From assembly GCA_019186825.1 (NCBI GenBank), contig JABARP010000008.1, positions 81,581-145,580 on the forward strand: DNA of 64,000 bases, in the 5' to 3' direction. Source of the DNA: Pyrinomonadaceae bacterium. Lineage in GTDB: Bacteria > Acidobacteriota > Blastocatellia > Pyrinomonadales > Pyrinomonadaceae. A program made the position numbers and the translations under genes. This document shows positions 40,110 through 49,019 of the stretch, in pieces. The notes under the pieces were generated by a model. That model did not search any database and was not told the origin of the DNA. It worked only from the letters and a program-made list of their open reading frames with translations. Each line of letters starts with the position of its first letter. Positions within the stretch are counted from its first letter, which is position 1.

Positions 40110-41816
40110 ATGAAGAAGTATTTTGTATTGCTTTCGATCGCGGCGATTGCCGCGTTCACTATCTGGAGCTTTAGCGACCGTGTAGAAGCGGACGCTCAAA
40201 GTGCGGTCAATGCGTCGCCGCATCTTGTGATCAGCCAGTTTCAGGCCGGCGGAACGTCGAACGCGAACGACGAATTCATCGAGATCCACAATACGAGTAG
40301 CTCGCCTGTCGATCTGAACGGCTACCGCGTTGTCTACCGCTCGGCGAACGGATCGAATGATGTCGGCCCGATGGCCGTCTGGACGACCTCGACGATCCTT
40401 CAGCCCGGGCAGTTCTACCTCATTGCTTCGACATCTTACAGCGGTTCGGTAACGCCTGATATCACGTACAACAACACATCATGCAGTTGCTCACTTTCGG
40501 CGAATGCAGGCGGACTTGCGATACGCCAGGGCGACAACAATACAGGCGCGGTGATCGACGCTGTCGGCTGGGGCGGAGCGACGAACATTTTCTTTGAGGG
40601 CACGCGGACGACCGCTCCGCCGAACTCGACGAGCCAGGCACGCAAGAACAACGGCTGCCGCGATACGGATGACAATTCGTCGGACTTCGAGAATCTTAAT
40701 CCTTCGGCACCGCGTTCGACCGGCACGACCACGACTTGTGGTGCTGCGGGCACGGAACTTTTTGCGACGATCAATGCAAACCCGACGACGGTCGCTCCCG
40801 AGGGCAATACGCTCATTTACGTAACGACCGTTCCTGCGACAACTCCGCCAAGCACGAATATAGCCGTTGTCGCAGATCTCACGCAGATCGGCGGCACGAG
40901 CAGCCAGACGCTCTTTGACGACGGCACCAATGGCGATGTAACGGCCGGCGACAATGTCTTTTCTTATCGGGCGACGATCCCTGCCGGAACATCTGGCGGT
41001 GCAAAGCAAATTCCCTCGGTAGCGTCGGATGCGCAGGGCCGCACCGTCAATATGCAGTTGACGATCACGGTCAACGCTCCGAATCCGAACGAAGACCCGC
41101 TGCTCTTTGGCAATCCATCGGGAGCAACCGCTGATACCGCGAATGAGAACAATTACCTGATGCCGAAGCCGCAGTACACCTTGTCGTACAATCGCTCGAC
41201 CGCGACACCGAATTGGGTCGCGTGGCGGCTCGACAGCTCCTGGATCGGCACAACGCCGAGGCAGGATGATTATCGGCCCGATCCGGCGCTTCCGGCAGCC
41301 TGGTATCATGTTCAGGACAATGATTATTCGGGTTCCGGTTATGACCGCGGGCATATGTGTCCTTCGGGAGATAGGACGAATTCGGTCGAGAACAACTCAG
41401 CGACCTTCCTGATGACGAATTTCGTTCCTCAGCTCGCCGCAAACAACCAGGGGCCGTGGAATGATTTTGAGAACTATTGCCGCTCGCTTGCCGGCCAGGG
41501 AAAGGAGATCTACATCATTTCAGGCCCGCTTGGGAACATCGGCACGATCGCCAGCGGACGCATCGTCGTCCCGAAATACACGTGGAAGGTCGTCTTGATC
41601 TTGCCGAACGGTGCGAACGATCTCCAGCGTGTTACGCGTTCGACAAGAGCATTCGGGATCGTAGTTCCGAACTTCCCGCCGCTTAGTTCGAATACGCCTT
41701 GGCGGCAATTCCGCGTTTCCGTCGATGCGGTCGAGAATTTAACGGGGTACAACTTTTTCTCGGCAATTCCCATCAACACACAGGCGATCATCGAGCGCAG
41801 GCACGACGTTCAATAG
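40110..41816 (+). CDS. Secreted lamin-tail-domain DNA/RNA non-specific endonuclease
   Basis: A 568-residue exported protein: signal peptide MKKYFVLLSIAAIAAFTIWS, a lamin-tail domain (about 36-165: PHLVISQFQAGGTSNANDEF, IHNTSSSPVDLNGY), an Ig-like middle (about 215-330) and a C-terminal NUC1-type beta-beta-alpha metal nuclease (about 335-565). The catalytic motif is Asp412-Arg-Gly-His415 in YDRGHMCPSGDR, followed by FVPQLAANNQGPWNDFE with the metal-binding Asn and Glu region. Such proteins degrade extracellular nucleic acids. The next gene, 6 bp later, is another secreted nuclease, so the pair is probably one operon for DNA scavenging or biofilm turnover. Confidence 0.9.
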   Translation: MKKYFVLLSIAAIAAFTIWSFSDRVEADAQSAVNASPHLVISQFQAGGTSNANDEFIEIHNTSSSPVDLNGYRVVYRSANGSNDVGPMAVWTTSTILQPGQFYLIASTSYSGSVTPDITYNNTSCSCSLSANAGGLAIRQGDNNTGAVIDAVGWGGATNIFFEGTRTTAPPNSTSQARKNNGCRDTDDNSSDFENLNPSAPRSTGTTTTCGAAGTELFATINANPTTVAPEGNTLIYVTTVPATTPPSTNIAVVADLTQIGGTSSQTLFDDGTNGDVTAGDNVFSYRATIPAGTSGGAKQIPSVASDAQGRTVNMQLTITVNAPNPNEDPLLFGNPSGATADTANENNYLMPKPQYTLSYNRSTATPNWVAWRLDSSWIGTTPRQDDYRPDPALPAAWYHVQDNDYSGSGYDRGHMCPSGDRTNSVENNSATFLMTNFVPQLAANNQGPWNDFENYCRSLAGQGKEIYIISGPLGNIGTIASGRIVVPKYTWKVVLILPNGANDLQRVTRSTRAFGIVVPNFPPLSSNTPWRQFRVSVDAVENLTGYNFFSAIPINTQAIIERRHDVQ

Positions 41817-41822
41817 TTCTTT

Positions 41823-43739
41823 ATGAGACAGATATTTTTCCTGGCGGCCTTTGCGGTCGCCGTCCTTTCCTTCGGGCAGCGAAGCGTTTTTGCACAGAGA
41901 GAGCTTCCGATCTCGACGATCCAGGGCGACGGAATAATGTCGCCTTATGACCGCCAGCAGGTGAAGACCTCGGGCGTTGTAACGGCAAGACGCCGCGATG
42001 GATTCTTCCTGCAGACTCCTGATGACAAGGTCGATAAGGACCCGAACACAAGCGAGGGAATATACGTTTTCACAAAAAATGAGCCGTCGACGGATGCCGC
42101 GATCGGCAGTCTTGTTTCGATCACAGGCCAGGTGCAGGAGTTTCGTCCGCGTGCGGCAAACGGCGCTACTCTGCCGATAACAGAAATTTCGATGTTTGCA
42201 GATCGCGACAGGATCCAAGTGCTGGAAAGGAGCGTCCCACTCCCGAAAGCGATCGAGATCACCGCTGCGGATTTTAAGGCGAACTCGATCACCGAGCTCG
42301 AAAAATATGAGGGGATGCGCGTCGTCGTGCCGCAGCTCTTTGTGACCGCACCGACCGGCGGCCGAACCAACAATATCGAGAATACGTCCGAATCGAACGG
42401 CACATTCTTTGGCGTCGTCAAAGGAATGGAGAAACCGTTTCGTGGTGCGGGCTACGATATTTTCGAATATATATTCCTGAGCAAAAGCGAGAAAGAGAGT
42501 TTTCAGAAAGCCCATCCCGGCATCAAGCTGTTCGACGGGAATCCCGAACGCCTTCGTATCGAGAGCCTCGGACTCGATGGCGGCACGACGCTCGATGTCC
42601 CGGCCGGAACCACGCTCAAGGGCCTTTCGGGCGTGATGCATTATTCCTACAACACATGGACGATACTTGTAGACCCGACCGCAAAACCCGCTGTCGAAAG
42701 TTATGAATCGACGGTTGTAAAACTTCCCGCCGCGACCGAAAGGCAATTCACGGTCGCGGGAATGAACCTTGAGAATTTCTTTGACGATATTGACGATCCG
42801 GGCATCAAGGAAGACGTTGTAAAGCCGGAGGCTCTGAAGGCGAGAATGAACAAGATCTCGCTCACGATCCGCGAACGTATGCAGATGCCCGACGTGATCG
42901 GCGTTGTCGAGGCGGAGAATCTTGCTGTCCTGAAACGTCTCGCTGAGAAGATAAATTCTGATGCGGTTGCTGCCGGCAAACCCGACCCGAAGTACGCGGC
43001 CTTCCTTGAAGAAGGCAACGACGGACGCGGTATCGATTGCGGCTTTCTGGTAAAGACCAGCCGCGTGAAGGTCGTTGAGACGAAGCAGTACGGAAAGGAC
43101 GAGAAGTTCGCAAGTCCGGGCTCGCCGAATGAGATCTATCTAAATGACAGGCCGCCGCTGCTGCTAAAGGCGACGGTTTCGGACCCGAAAACGGGCGTGC
43201 CTTTCGCGTTCACGGTCATCGTAAACCATTTGAAATCATTCTTAGGGTACAACGATCCGAAGCGGCAGGACGCTGTTCGCTTGAAGAAGCGTCTGCAGGC
43301 AGAGTTTCTCGCAAAGCTCGTGAGCGCGCGGCAAAAGGCGGATCCGAATGAGCGTATCATCCTGCTCGGCGATTTCAACGCATATCAATTCAGCGACGGC
43401 ATCGTCGATGTCATCGGGACGATCAAGGGCACGCCGGCCGCAAAGGACGCCGTTCTGAATCCGTCCGAGGATCTTGTAAACCCCGACCTTGTGAACCTTG
43501 TCGATCTGATCACGCAGACACAGCGTTATTCATATAACTACGACGGCAACGGCCAGGTGCTCGATCATATGATCGTAACTGCGAACTTCGTACCTTATGT
43601 CGGTGGGTTTGGCTACGCGCGGGTGAACGCGGATTTTCCGGAGAGCTATCGCTCGGATGCGACAAGGCCCGAGCGATATTCGGATCACGATGCGGCCATC
43701 GGATATTTTTCGATCGATCCGAAGAAAACGGCGAAGTAG
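41823..43739 (+). CDS. Secreted endonuclease/exonuclease/phosphatase-family nuclease (ExeM/NucH-like)
   Basis: A 638-residue exported protein with signal peptide MRQIFFLAAFAVAVLSFGQR...FAQ. The N-terminal half contains an OB-fold-like region (SGVVTARRRDGFFLQTPDD, GSLVSITGQVQEF). The C-terminal half is an EEP domain with all motifs: GMNLENFFDD, DVIGVVEAEN, VIVNHLKSF, ILLGDFNAY, LDHMIVT and the final SDHDAAIGYF (catalytic Asp-His). The architecture is that of extracellular DNases ExeM and NucH. It abuts convergent acpS, ending one base before that gene's stop codon. Confidence 0.9.
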   Translation: MRQIFFLAAFAVAVLSFGQRSVFAQRELPISTIQGDGIMSPYDRQQVKTSGVVTARRRDGFFLQTPDDKVDKDPNTSEGIYVFTKNEPSTDAAIGSLVSITGQVQEFRPRAANGATLPITEISMFADRDRIQVLERSVPLPKAIEITAADFKANSITELEKYEGMRVVVPQLFVTAPTGGRTNNIENTSESNGTFFGVVKGMEKPFRGAGYDIFEYIFLSKSEKESFQKAHPGIKLFDGNPERLRIESLGLDGGTTLDVPAGTTLKGLSGVMHYSYNTWTILVDPTAKPAVESYESTVVKLPAATERQFTVAGMNLENFFDDIDDPGIKEDVVKPEALKARMNKISLTIRERMQMPDVIGVVEAENLAVLKRLAEKINSDAVAAGKPDPKYAAFLEEGNDGRGIDCGFLVKTSRVKVVETKQYGKDEKFASPGSPNEIYLNDRPPLLLKATVSDPKTGVPFAFTVIVNHLKSFLGYNDPKRQDAVRLKKRLQAEFLAKLVSARQKADPNERIILLGDFNAYQFSDGIVDVIGTIKGTPAAKDAVLNPSEDLVNPDLVNLVDLITQTQRYSYNYDGNGQVLDHMIVTANFVPYVGGFGYARVNADFPESYRSDATRPERYSDHDAAIGYFSIDPKKTAK

Positions 43740-44120
43740 TTAAACGCGTTCGAGTATGATCTGGGCGATCGCGTGTTCGCTAGTATGCGAGAGCGAGATG
43801 TGAATGCGGTTCGCACCGCTTGCGGCAAAAAGCTCTGCGGCCTTTCCGCGAAGCATTACCTCGGGTGCTCCAAGCGTCGTGATCGTAACCTCGATGTCCT
43901 GCCACGAGAGGTTTCCGCGCCAGCCTGTTTTGAGGGCTTTGAAGACGGCCTCTTTCGCCGCAAAACGCGCGGCATAGCTTTCGCCTGCGGTTGCACCTTT
44001 TGCGTCGCAATAGGCGCGTTCCGCTTCAGTAAAAACCCGTTCGCGAAAACGCGGCGTTCTCGTCAGGGTTTCACGTATGCGGTAAACTTCAACGATGTCG
44101 ATGCCAGTTGAAACGATCAT
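43740..44120 (-). CDS. acpS: Holo-acyl-carrier-protein synthase
   Basis: Transfers phosphopantetheine from CoA to acyl carrier protein. At 126 residues from ATG 44120 it has normal size. GIDIVEVYRI gives the first metal Asp, FTEAERAYC and AARFAAKEAVFKAL give the second Glu-Lys motif, and ISLSHTSEHAIAQII closes the fold. The start lies inside the 5' end of the divergently transcribed pgeF (ATG 44095), so the two coding regions overlap head to head by 26 bp. Confidence 0.91.
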   Translation of the reverse strand: MIVSTGIDIVEVYRIRETLTRTPRFRERVFTEAERAYCDAKGATAGESYAARFAAKEAVFKALKTGWRGNLSWQDIEVTITTLGAPEVMLRGKAAELFAASGANRIHISLSHTSEHAIAQIILERV

Positions 44121-44967
44121 AGACGAAGACGAGATTCTAGCCGATTCGGGGTTCGTTTGGCGAGAGGCCGGCGGCGTAAAGGCACTCATTTCGCAGCAGC
44201 TCGAGGCCGCGGGCTTTCAGAATGCGTTCTCGACGCGGATCGGCGGCGTCTCGGATTTTCCTGCCGGCAGCCTGAATCTTGCGGGCTTTAGCGAGGACAC
44301 ACGTGAGAATATCTACGAGAATCGGCGGAGATTCCTGCAGCTTTTTTCGCCCGGGATGCGGATCGCTGCCGTCTATCAATGTCACGGCTCGACGGTGGAA
44401 AGTATTGAGAGCGAAGCAGACATCACGGATTCCGATGACCGTGCGGACGCGATGGTCTCAAATCTCGACGGCGTTCTTCTCGGCGTAAAAACCGCCGACT
44501 GCGTGCCCGTTCTTATCGCAGATCCTGCAAGCGGTGCCTTCGCGGCCGCACATGCGGGTTGGCGCGGAACGGTCGCTTCGATCGTCGTTAAGACCGTAAA
44601 AATAATGCGGGAGAAGTTTGGCTCGGAACCGTCGAAGATGATCGCCGCGATCGGCCCTGCTGCTACCGTCCGTCAGTACGAGATCGGTGAAGACGTGTTG
44701 AAGGCCTTCGCGGAGAATTTCGAGGACTCGGAAAAGTATTTCGTTCCGACGCGTCCTGGCCACGCACGCGTCGATCTTCACGCAGCGAACCGCGACCAGC
44801 TTCTCTCCTGCGGCCTTGAAGCCGCAAATATCTCGATCGCCCCGTTCTGCACGATGGAGCGAACCGACCTCTTCTTCTCGTATCGACGCGAGAAGCAAAT
44901 AAATGGCAAGACCGGCCGACTACTATCTGTTATCGGAAGGGCTAGCGGACGCGGGCCGATAGGTTGA
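44095..44967 (+). CDS. pgeF: Multi-copper polyphenol oxidase/YfiH-type purine nucleoside phosphorylase (PgeF)
   Basis: A single-domain protein of the YfiH/RlfB family, 290 residues, with zinc-site features CHGSTV (QCHGSTVESI), KTADCVPVLIADP and AAHAGWRGTVASI. Family members edit peptidoglycan-precursor composition in E. coli and show purine nucleoside phosphorylase/adenosine deaminase activity in other bacteria. The start ATG 44095 (44101 is an alternative) lies within the divergent acpS coding start. Its end overlaps the convergent DsbD-N-like gene by 26 bp. Confidence 0.88.
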   Translation: MSMPVETIIDEDEILADSGFVWREAGGVKALISQQLEAAGFQNAFSTRIGGVSDFPAGSLNLAGFSEDTRENIYENRRRFLQLFSPGMRIAAVYQCHGSTVESIESEADITDSDDRADAMVSNLDGVLLGVKTADCVPVLIADPASGAFAAAHAGWRGTVASIVVKTVKIMREKFGSEPSKMIAAIGPAATVRQYEIGEDVLKAFAENFEDSEKYFVPTRPGHARVDLHAANRDQLLSCGLEAANISIAPFCTMERTDLFFSYRREKQINGKTGRLLSVIGRASGRGPIG

Positions 44968-45406
44968 GCCGCTTTGTTTTTGGCGAATAGCAAACCTCGT
45001 CCGTACACGCCTGATATCGAACCGCAACGCGGAAGTGCGCCCTATCTTTGTCGAAGTTCTTCGGTACGATCACGGGAAACGAGAATGTAACGCGGCCTTC
45101 ATACACGTTCAGAGCATTCCTTGAAAACCCAAAAACCTTATCATGCCCGGCAGGGTATCGCACTGCGCCAAAACGCAAACCGGCGCCTGTCGGTGTAACA
45201 ACCGTTGCGATCAGATACTCACCTTTCGGCCGATGCGAATTGACGTGCAGGCCGTGTGGAATATCGAGGGTTACGGTCACCTGGACGGACCTACCGCGCT
45301 TGAGCGTGCCATTCGGTACGGAGGCCGAAACCTCTTGCGCGTGAACTGCGCTTCCGAAGATACCCAAGACGAAAACCAACGATGCAAGATATAGAACCCT
45401 CTTCAT
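44942..45406 (-). CDS. Exported DsbD N-terminal (alpha) domain-like protein
   Basis: A secreted protein of 154 residues with signal peptide MKRVLYLASLVFVLGIFGSA...VHAQ. The mature part resembles the immunoglobulin-like alpha domain of DsbD: VTVTLDIPHGLHVNSHRPKG and the C-terminal RYQACTDEVCYSPKTKRL with a Cys-x4-Cys pair. In DsbD this pair hands electrons to periplasmic thioredoxin-fold proteins. Here it is encoded alone, without the membrane beta or thioredoxin gamma domain. It may be a stand-alone periplasmic thiol carrier. A gene for a membrane-anchored protein lies 5 bp upstream. Confidence 0.75.
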   Translation of the reverse strand: MKRVLYLASLVFVLGIFGSAVHAQEVSASVPNGTLKRGRSVQVTVTLDIPHGLHVNSHRPKGEYLIATVVTPTGAGLRFGAVRYPAGHDKVFGFSRNALNVYEGRVTFSFPVIVPKNFDKDRAHFRVAVRYQACTDEVCYSPKTKRLNLSARVR

Positions 45407-45411
45407 AAAAC

Positions 45412-45945
45412 TTACGCGGCCGTCCCGCCGTTCTTTACAACAAAACTCTCGAGCATTACATCCAGCGATTCAAATACACTCTCATCCGCTTCTTCGAGCG
45501 CCTTGATCTTCAGTACATACGCGGCGTCGCTCGTTTCGCCGATCTTATATTTGACGCGGCTCGGTACTTTTGTTCCGCCTTCTTCGATCTCGATGACGTG
45601 ATACGTACGCCCGTCGATCACCTCTTTTCGGTCGTCCTCGATCTTTCCGCTTTGCTTGATCTCGGCTATCTTCGCTTTTAGGCCCGTCAGATGCAGCTTT
45701 TTGATCTCGGCCCTTACAAGACGCATCTTCGAAAGCATTCCTTTACCGAATTCCTTAGAATACGCCTCGAATTCAAGCTCAGGATTGCCGTTCAGCACAT
45801 GGAGCATTCCTTCAGGTTTGTCGATCGAGAATGCAGGCGTTACGACCGTCTCCGGTTCAAACGCCGCAGCCGCACTCTTTTTTATGCGCGTCGAGGCCCA
45901 CGCCATAAGCGCTACGAGTATGATGCCGAGAATGAGTATTTCCAT
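45412..45945 (-). CDS. Hypothetical N-terminally membrane-anchored protein
   Basis: 177 residues with one N-terminal membrane helix (MEILILGIILVALMAWAST) and a soluble, Lys/Glu-rich remainder with mixed alpha/beta character (KPEGMLHVLNGNPELEFEAY, YHVIEIEEGGTKVPSRVKYK, DAAYVLKIKALEEADESVF). I do not recognise the family. The segment ESLDVMLESFVVKN at the end resembles the ends of PsbP/LolA-like beta folds that follow lipoprotein-type sensors, but this is weak. It is the first gene of a pair with the DsbD-N-like gene (5-bp gap) and follows rlmN by 16 bp. Confidence 0.65.
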   Translation of the reverse strand: MEILILGIILVALMAWASTRIKKSAAAAFEPETVVTPAFSIDKPEGMLHVLNGNPELEFEAYSKEFGKGMLSKMRLVRAEIKKLHLTGLKAKIAEIKQSGKIEDDRKEVIDGRTYHVIEIEEGGTKVPSRVKYKIGETSDAAYVLKIKALEEADESVFESLDVMLESFVVKNGGTAA

Positions 45946-45961
45946 CGAAAAAAAATGCTTG

Positions 45962-47023
45962 CTACGCGGCTTTTGCCGCTAATTGTCCGCAGGCTGCATA
46001 AATATCGCGACCTCTGGGAGTTCGAACATATGCATCGACGCCGAATGATTCGAGCGTGCTCTTAAAGGCCGCGACAGCCTCGGGCGAAGATGCGTTGTAA
46101 TCGAGCTGTTCCGCGCCGTTGTGCGGGATCAGGTTTATCTTGAACCGTCTCAGCTTATACCGCTTCAGCAAATCCGCGAGTGTGCGTGCGTCCTCGGGCG
46201 AATCATTCACGCCGCCGAGCATCACGTATTCGAACGTAAAGCGTTCCCCGCGCTTCAGGCTCCGCTCGAAATTCTTCGCAGCCTTCATCAACGCATCGAG
46301 GTCCCACTTCTTATTGATCGGCATCAGGCGATCGCGAAGTTCGTCGGTCGCAGCCGTCAGCGAGATCGCAAGGTGCGGACGATCGTCGAGCTGAGCGAGG
46401 TCGTCGATGCGCGGGACGATCCCTGCGGTCGAGACGGTAACGCGATTCGGCACGATGAAAAGGCCCTTTTTGTCCGCCATCAGGCGAAGAGCGGTGATCA
46501 GATTCTCAAAATTCAAGAACGGTTCGCCGGCACCCATCCCGACCAGGTTCGTGCCATGCGGCGTCTCGGCCCCGACACCGTAAACGTCATTTAGGACGAT
46601 CACGATCTGCTCGACGATCTCGCCGGCGGTAAGGTTTCCGAGCAGGCCGAGTTTCGCCGTCAGGCAAAAATCGCATTTGAGCGGGCAGCCGCTTTGCGAC
46701 GAAAAGCAGATCGTGTCGCGATTCTCTGTCGGCAAATACACCGTCTCAACGGGACGGCCGCTCGCCGTTTTCATCAAATATCGCCGCGTTCCGTCGGTCG
46801 AGACAAAGCGCGATTCGACCGAAATACGCGAAATGTCGGCAACCTCCGCGAGCTTTGCCCGAAATGCTTTGGGAAGATTCGTGATCTCGTCGAATGACCG
46901 AAGGCGCTGCTCGTGTACAGCCCGAAAGACCTGATCGGAGCGATACTTCGGCTCGCCGAGGCTTGTAACAAGCTCGGCAAGTTCTGCGCGGGTCATCCCC
47001 AAAATATGCGCTTTCTGCGTCAC
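45962..47023 (-). CDS. rlmN: 23S rRNA (adenine2503-C2)-methyltransferase, dual tRNA A37
   Basis: Radical-SAM methyltransferase of 353 residues. The cluster motif is Cys113-x3-Cys117-x2-Cys120 (SGCPLKCDFCLTAKLG), preceded by YLPTENRDTICFSSQSG, and followed by GMGAGEPFLNF and the VMLGGVNDS radical-SAM beta-strand region. The conserved cysteine near the end (YAACGQL) is the second methyl-carrier cysteine. It begins with GTG 47023. The upstream gene is a sugar epimerase, from which it is separated by a weak hairpin. Confidence 0.94.
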   Translation of the reverse strand: MTQKAHILGMTRAELAELVTSLGEPKYRSDQVFRAVHEQRLRSFDEITNLPKAFRAKLAEVADISRISVESRFVSTDGTRRYLMKTASGRPVETVYLPTENRDTICFSSQSGCPLKCDFCLTAKLGLLGNLTAGEIVEQIVIVLNDVYGVGAETPHGTNLVGMGAGEPFLNFENLITALRLMADKKGLFIVPNRVTVSTAGIVPRIDDLAQLDDRPHLAISLTAATDELRDRLMPINKKWDLDALMKAAKNFERSLKRGERFTFEYVMLGGVNDSPEDARTLADLLKRYKLRRFKINLIPHNGAEQLDYNASSPEAVAAFKSTLESFGVDAYVRTPRGRDIYAACGQLAAKAA

Positions 47024-47044
47024 GCTTGTTATTTTAGCTTATGC

Positions 47045-47059
47045 GGGCAGGTTTTGCCC
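47045..47059. terminator. Weak hairpin after the epimerase stop
   Basis: GGGCA (47045-47049) and TGCCC (47055-47059) form a 5-bp stem just past the minus-strand stop at 47062. On the plus strand it is followed by TTTT, but no plus-strand gene ends here, so it is a doubtful terminator. Confidence 0.3.
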
Positions 47060-47061
47060 TT

Positions 47062-48033
47062 TTAGGCGTCAACCGCTTGCTTGGAGCGGAACCATTCAAC
47101 GAATTTCGGGATACCGGTCTCGATCTTTGTCGTCGGGTTGTAATTGAGCATTCGCCGGGCCTTTGAGATGTCGGCAAAGGTTATCGGTACGTCGCCGGGC
47201 TGCGAAGGTTGTCGATCGATCGTGGCCTTTTTACCTAAAGCATCCTCAAGGAGTTCGATCAGCCGCGACAATTCCGTTGTCTCGGATTCGCCGAGGTTAA
47301 AGACCTCGTGCATCGATGCGTCAAACGCCATCGCCGCACGGACGCCCTGAATGATATCGTCGATGTATGTGTAGTCCCGCCGCGTCGAGCCGTCGCCAAA
47401 TACAGGGATCGGCTTGCCTTCGTGGATCAGCCTGGCGAACTTGTGTATCGCGAGGTCGGGCCGCTGCCGAGCGCCGTAAACCGTAAAGAACCGTAGACAC
47501 ACGGTCCGGATACCGAACAGATGCGAGTACGTGTGGCAGATAAGTTCGCCCGCGGCCTTTGTCGCCGCGTATGGCGAGATCGGTTCGAAGATCGGATCGG
47601 CCTCGGCAAACGGGACCTTCTTATTCTCGCCATAGACCGAACTCGACGACCCGAAAACGAACTGTCTCACGCCGTGTTGGCGTGCAAGTTCGAGCAGGTT
47701 GGTCGTGCCGTTGATGTTCGTCTCGATGTATAGCTGGGGTTCGAGCAACGATGGGCGGACGCCCGCACGAGCCGCAAGATGGACGATCGTGTCGAATTTC
47801 GTTCTTTCAAACACCGGTTCGAGGGCCGCGAAATTCCGAATATCCGCCTCGACGAACTCAACATCCAGCGACCGGGCAAAGAGCGCCAGATTCGCACGCT
47901 TGATCTCGGGCGAATAGAAGTCGTTAAGGTCGTCAACGATCGTTATTTGCCAATCACCCTCGGCGAGGAGCTTCCCGACAAGATGTGAACCGATGAATCC
48001 GGCACCGCCGGTTACTAGTACGTTTTTCTTCAC
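47062..48033 (-). CDS. NAD-dependent UDP-sugar epimerase (UDP-glucuronate/glucose 4-epimerase type)
   Basis: An extended short-chain dehydrogenase of 323 residues. Features are the Rossmann loop TGGAGFIGSH (8-17), HLAARAGVRPSL, and the catalytic Tyr155-x3-Lys159 in SPYAATKAAGE, with Ser from SSSSVYGENKKVP. The length and the FTVYGARQRPDLAIHKFARL segment are close to UDP-glucuronate 4-epimerases (GAE type). It probably supplies an acidic or galacto sugar nucleotide for surface polysaccharide. Start is GTG 48033. The nearest same-strand upstream gene is the RDD protein; no operon partner is obvious. Confidence 0.84.
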   Translation of the reverse strand: MKKNVLVTGGAGFIGSHLVGKLLAEGDWQITIVDDLNDFYSPEIKRANLALFARSLDVEFVEADIRNFAALEPVFERTKFDTIVHLAARAGVRPSLLEPQLYIETNINGTTNLLELARQHGVRQFVFGSSSSVYGENKKVPFAEADPIFEPISPYAATKAAGELICHTYSHLFGIRTVCLRFFTVYGARQRPDLAIHKFARLIHEGKPIPVFGDGSTRRDYTYIDDIIQGVRAAMAFDASMHEVFNLGESETTELSRLIELLEDALGKKATIDRQPSQPGDVPITFADISKARRMLNYNPTTKIETGIPKFVEWFRSKQAVDA

Positions 48034-48110
48034 AGAGCATCAATTCGGGGAGATGAGGTCTTCGCAACGATAGCACCGAGCAGCTTGCGACGGCAACTTC
48101 TGCGGTCGAT

Positions 48111-48941
48111 TTAATTTGCAAACTTTTGCTTGGCCTCGAATCTTGCGAGCAGTTCCTCCAAGAATCCTTCGTAGGTGAAATCCGCTTCGCTGTATCGCGG
48201 CTTGAGCTTGTACATCAGCGGCAGAGCGATGCGCCACGCCATCCACACGCGCTGGCGTTCGCTCATATCCCAGCGTCGCCGTAGGAAAACTTCGGCAACC
48301 TCGATCTCGTCTTCGGTTATCTTCGAGATGTCGGCGGTGAATGTAACGGGCTTTTGCACGCGGGTCAATGCAGGATCGGCTATGCGTTTCGTAAAGGTAT
48401 CGGCGAATGTCGGGGCCTTGTCGATGCGTTCGCGGATGACGACGGTGCCCGCGAAAATATCGCCGAGCCTCTGATCGCGTGCATTCAAAAAGATCGTGAT
48501 CAACCCGACCGAATATACCGGAATGACGAATCCCGGTGCCGCGTCCGCAATACGGAGCAGATTGCGGACGATCGCCTCCCAAAGAGTGAGGGGACGACCG
48601 TCCTCGCGTATCACACGCAGCTTCATCAGACGTTTGCCCGGCGTCTGGCCATTCCAAAGCCATTCAAAGACAACAAAATAAGACGAAAAAAGCACGAAGA
48701 CCGCGATGATCATTATCGCCGTGACCCATTTTGGCGAATCTTCGAACAGCGATGTTGAGCTGCCGCTTGCGATCCAAGCCAGGATCCAGGCGACAACGAA
48801 AATGCTCACGAACTGTATGAAATGGTCGATGCCGACCGCCATAAACCGATTGCCGATCGAGGCTAGCGAGAACTCAAGCTCGACACGCTCTGGCGTTTCG
48901 ATGATAAGGGTTTCTTCGGCTGCGAGGATGGATTCGGACAT
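48111..48941 (-). CDS. RDD-family membrane protein
   Basis: A 276-residue protein with the RDD domain in the first about 150 residues: RFMAVGIDHFIQF (first Arg and Asp), two to three hydrophobic helices, WNGQTPGKRLMKLRVIREDG, and LGDIFAGTVVIRER. The C-terminal 110 residues form a hydrophilic tail with VEVAEVFLRRRWDMSERQR-like helices (EIEVAEVFLRRRWDMSERQR), which is longer than usual. Some RDD proteins are sodium/proton antiporters; most are uncharacterised. Function is unknown here. Confidence 0.8.
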   Translation of the reverse strand: MSESILAAEETLIIETPERVELEFSLASIGNRFMAVGIDHFIQFVSIFVVAWILAWIASGSSTSLFEDSPKWVTAIMIIAVFVLFSSYFVVFEWLWNGQTPGKRLMKLRVIREDGRPLTLWEAIVRNLLRIADAAPGFVIPVYSVGLITIFLNARDQRLGDIFAGTVVIRERIDKAPTFADTFTKRIADPALTRVQKPVTFTADISKITEDEIEVAEVFLRRRWDMSERQRVWMAWRIALPLMYKLKPRYSEADFTYEGFLEELLARFEAKQKFAN

Positions 48942-49019
48942 TTTCGCGTGTCAAGTATTATCCGCAAAGGCAAGCCGTATGTCTATAAGATAGGCCGTCA
49001 ACGGCCGAATGCGAGCGGA

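Noticed and set aside
41739..42746. A 335-residue minus-strand frame opposite the secreted EEP nuclease
   Set aside because: It is antisense to a gene with all catalytic motifs and shows the Arg/His-rich composition of a shadow frame.
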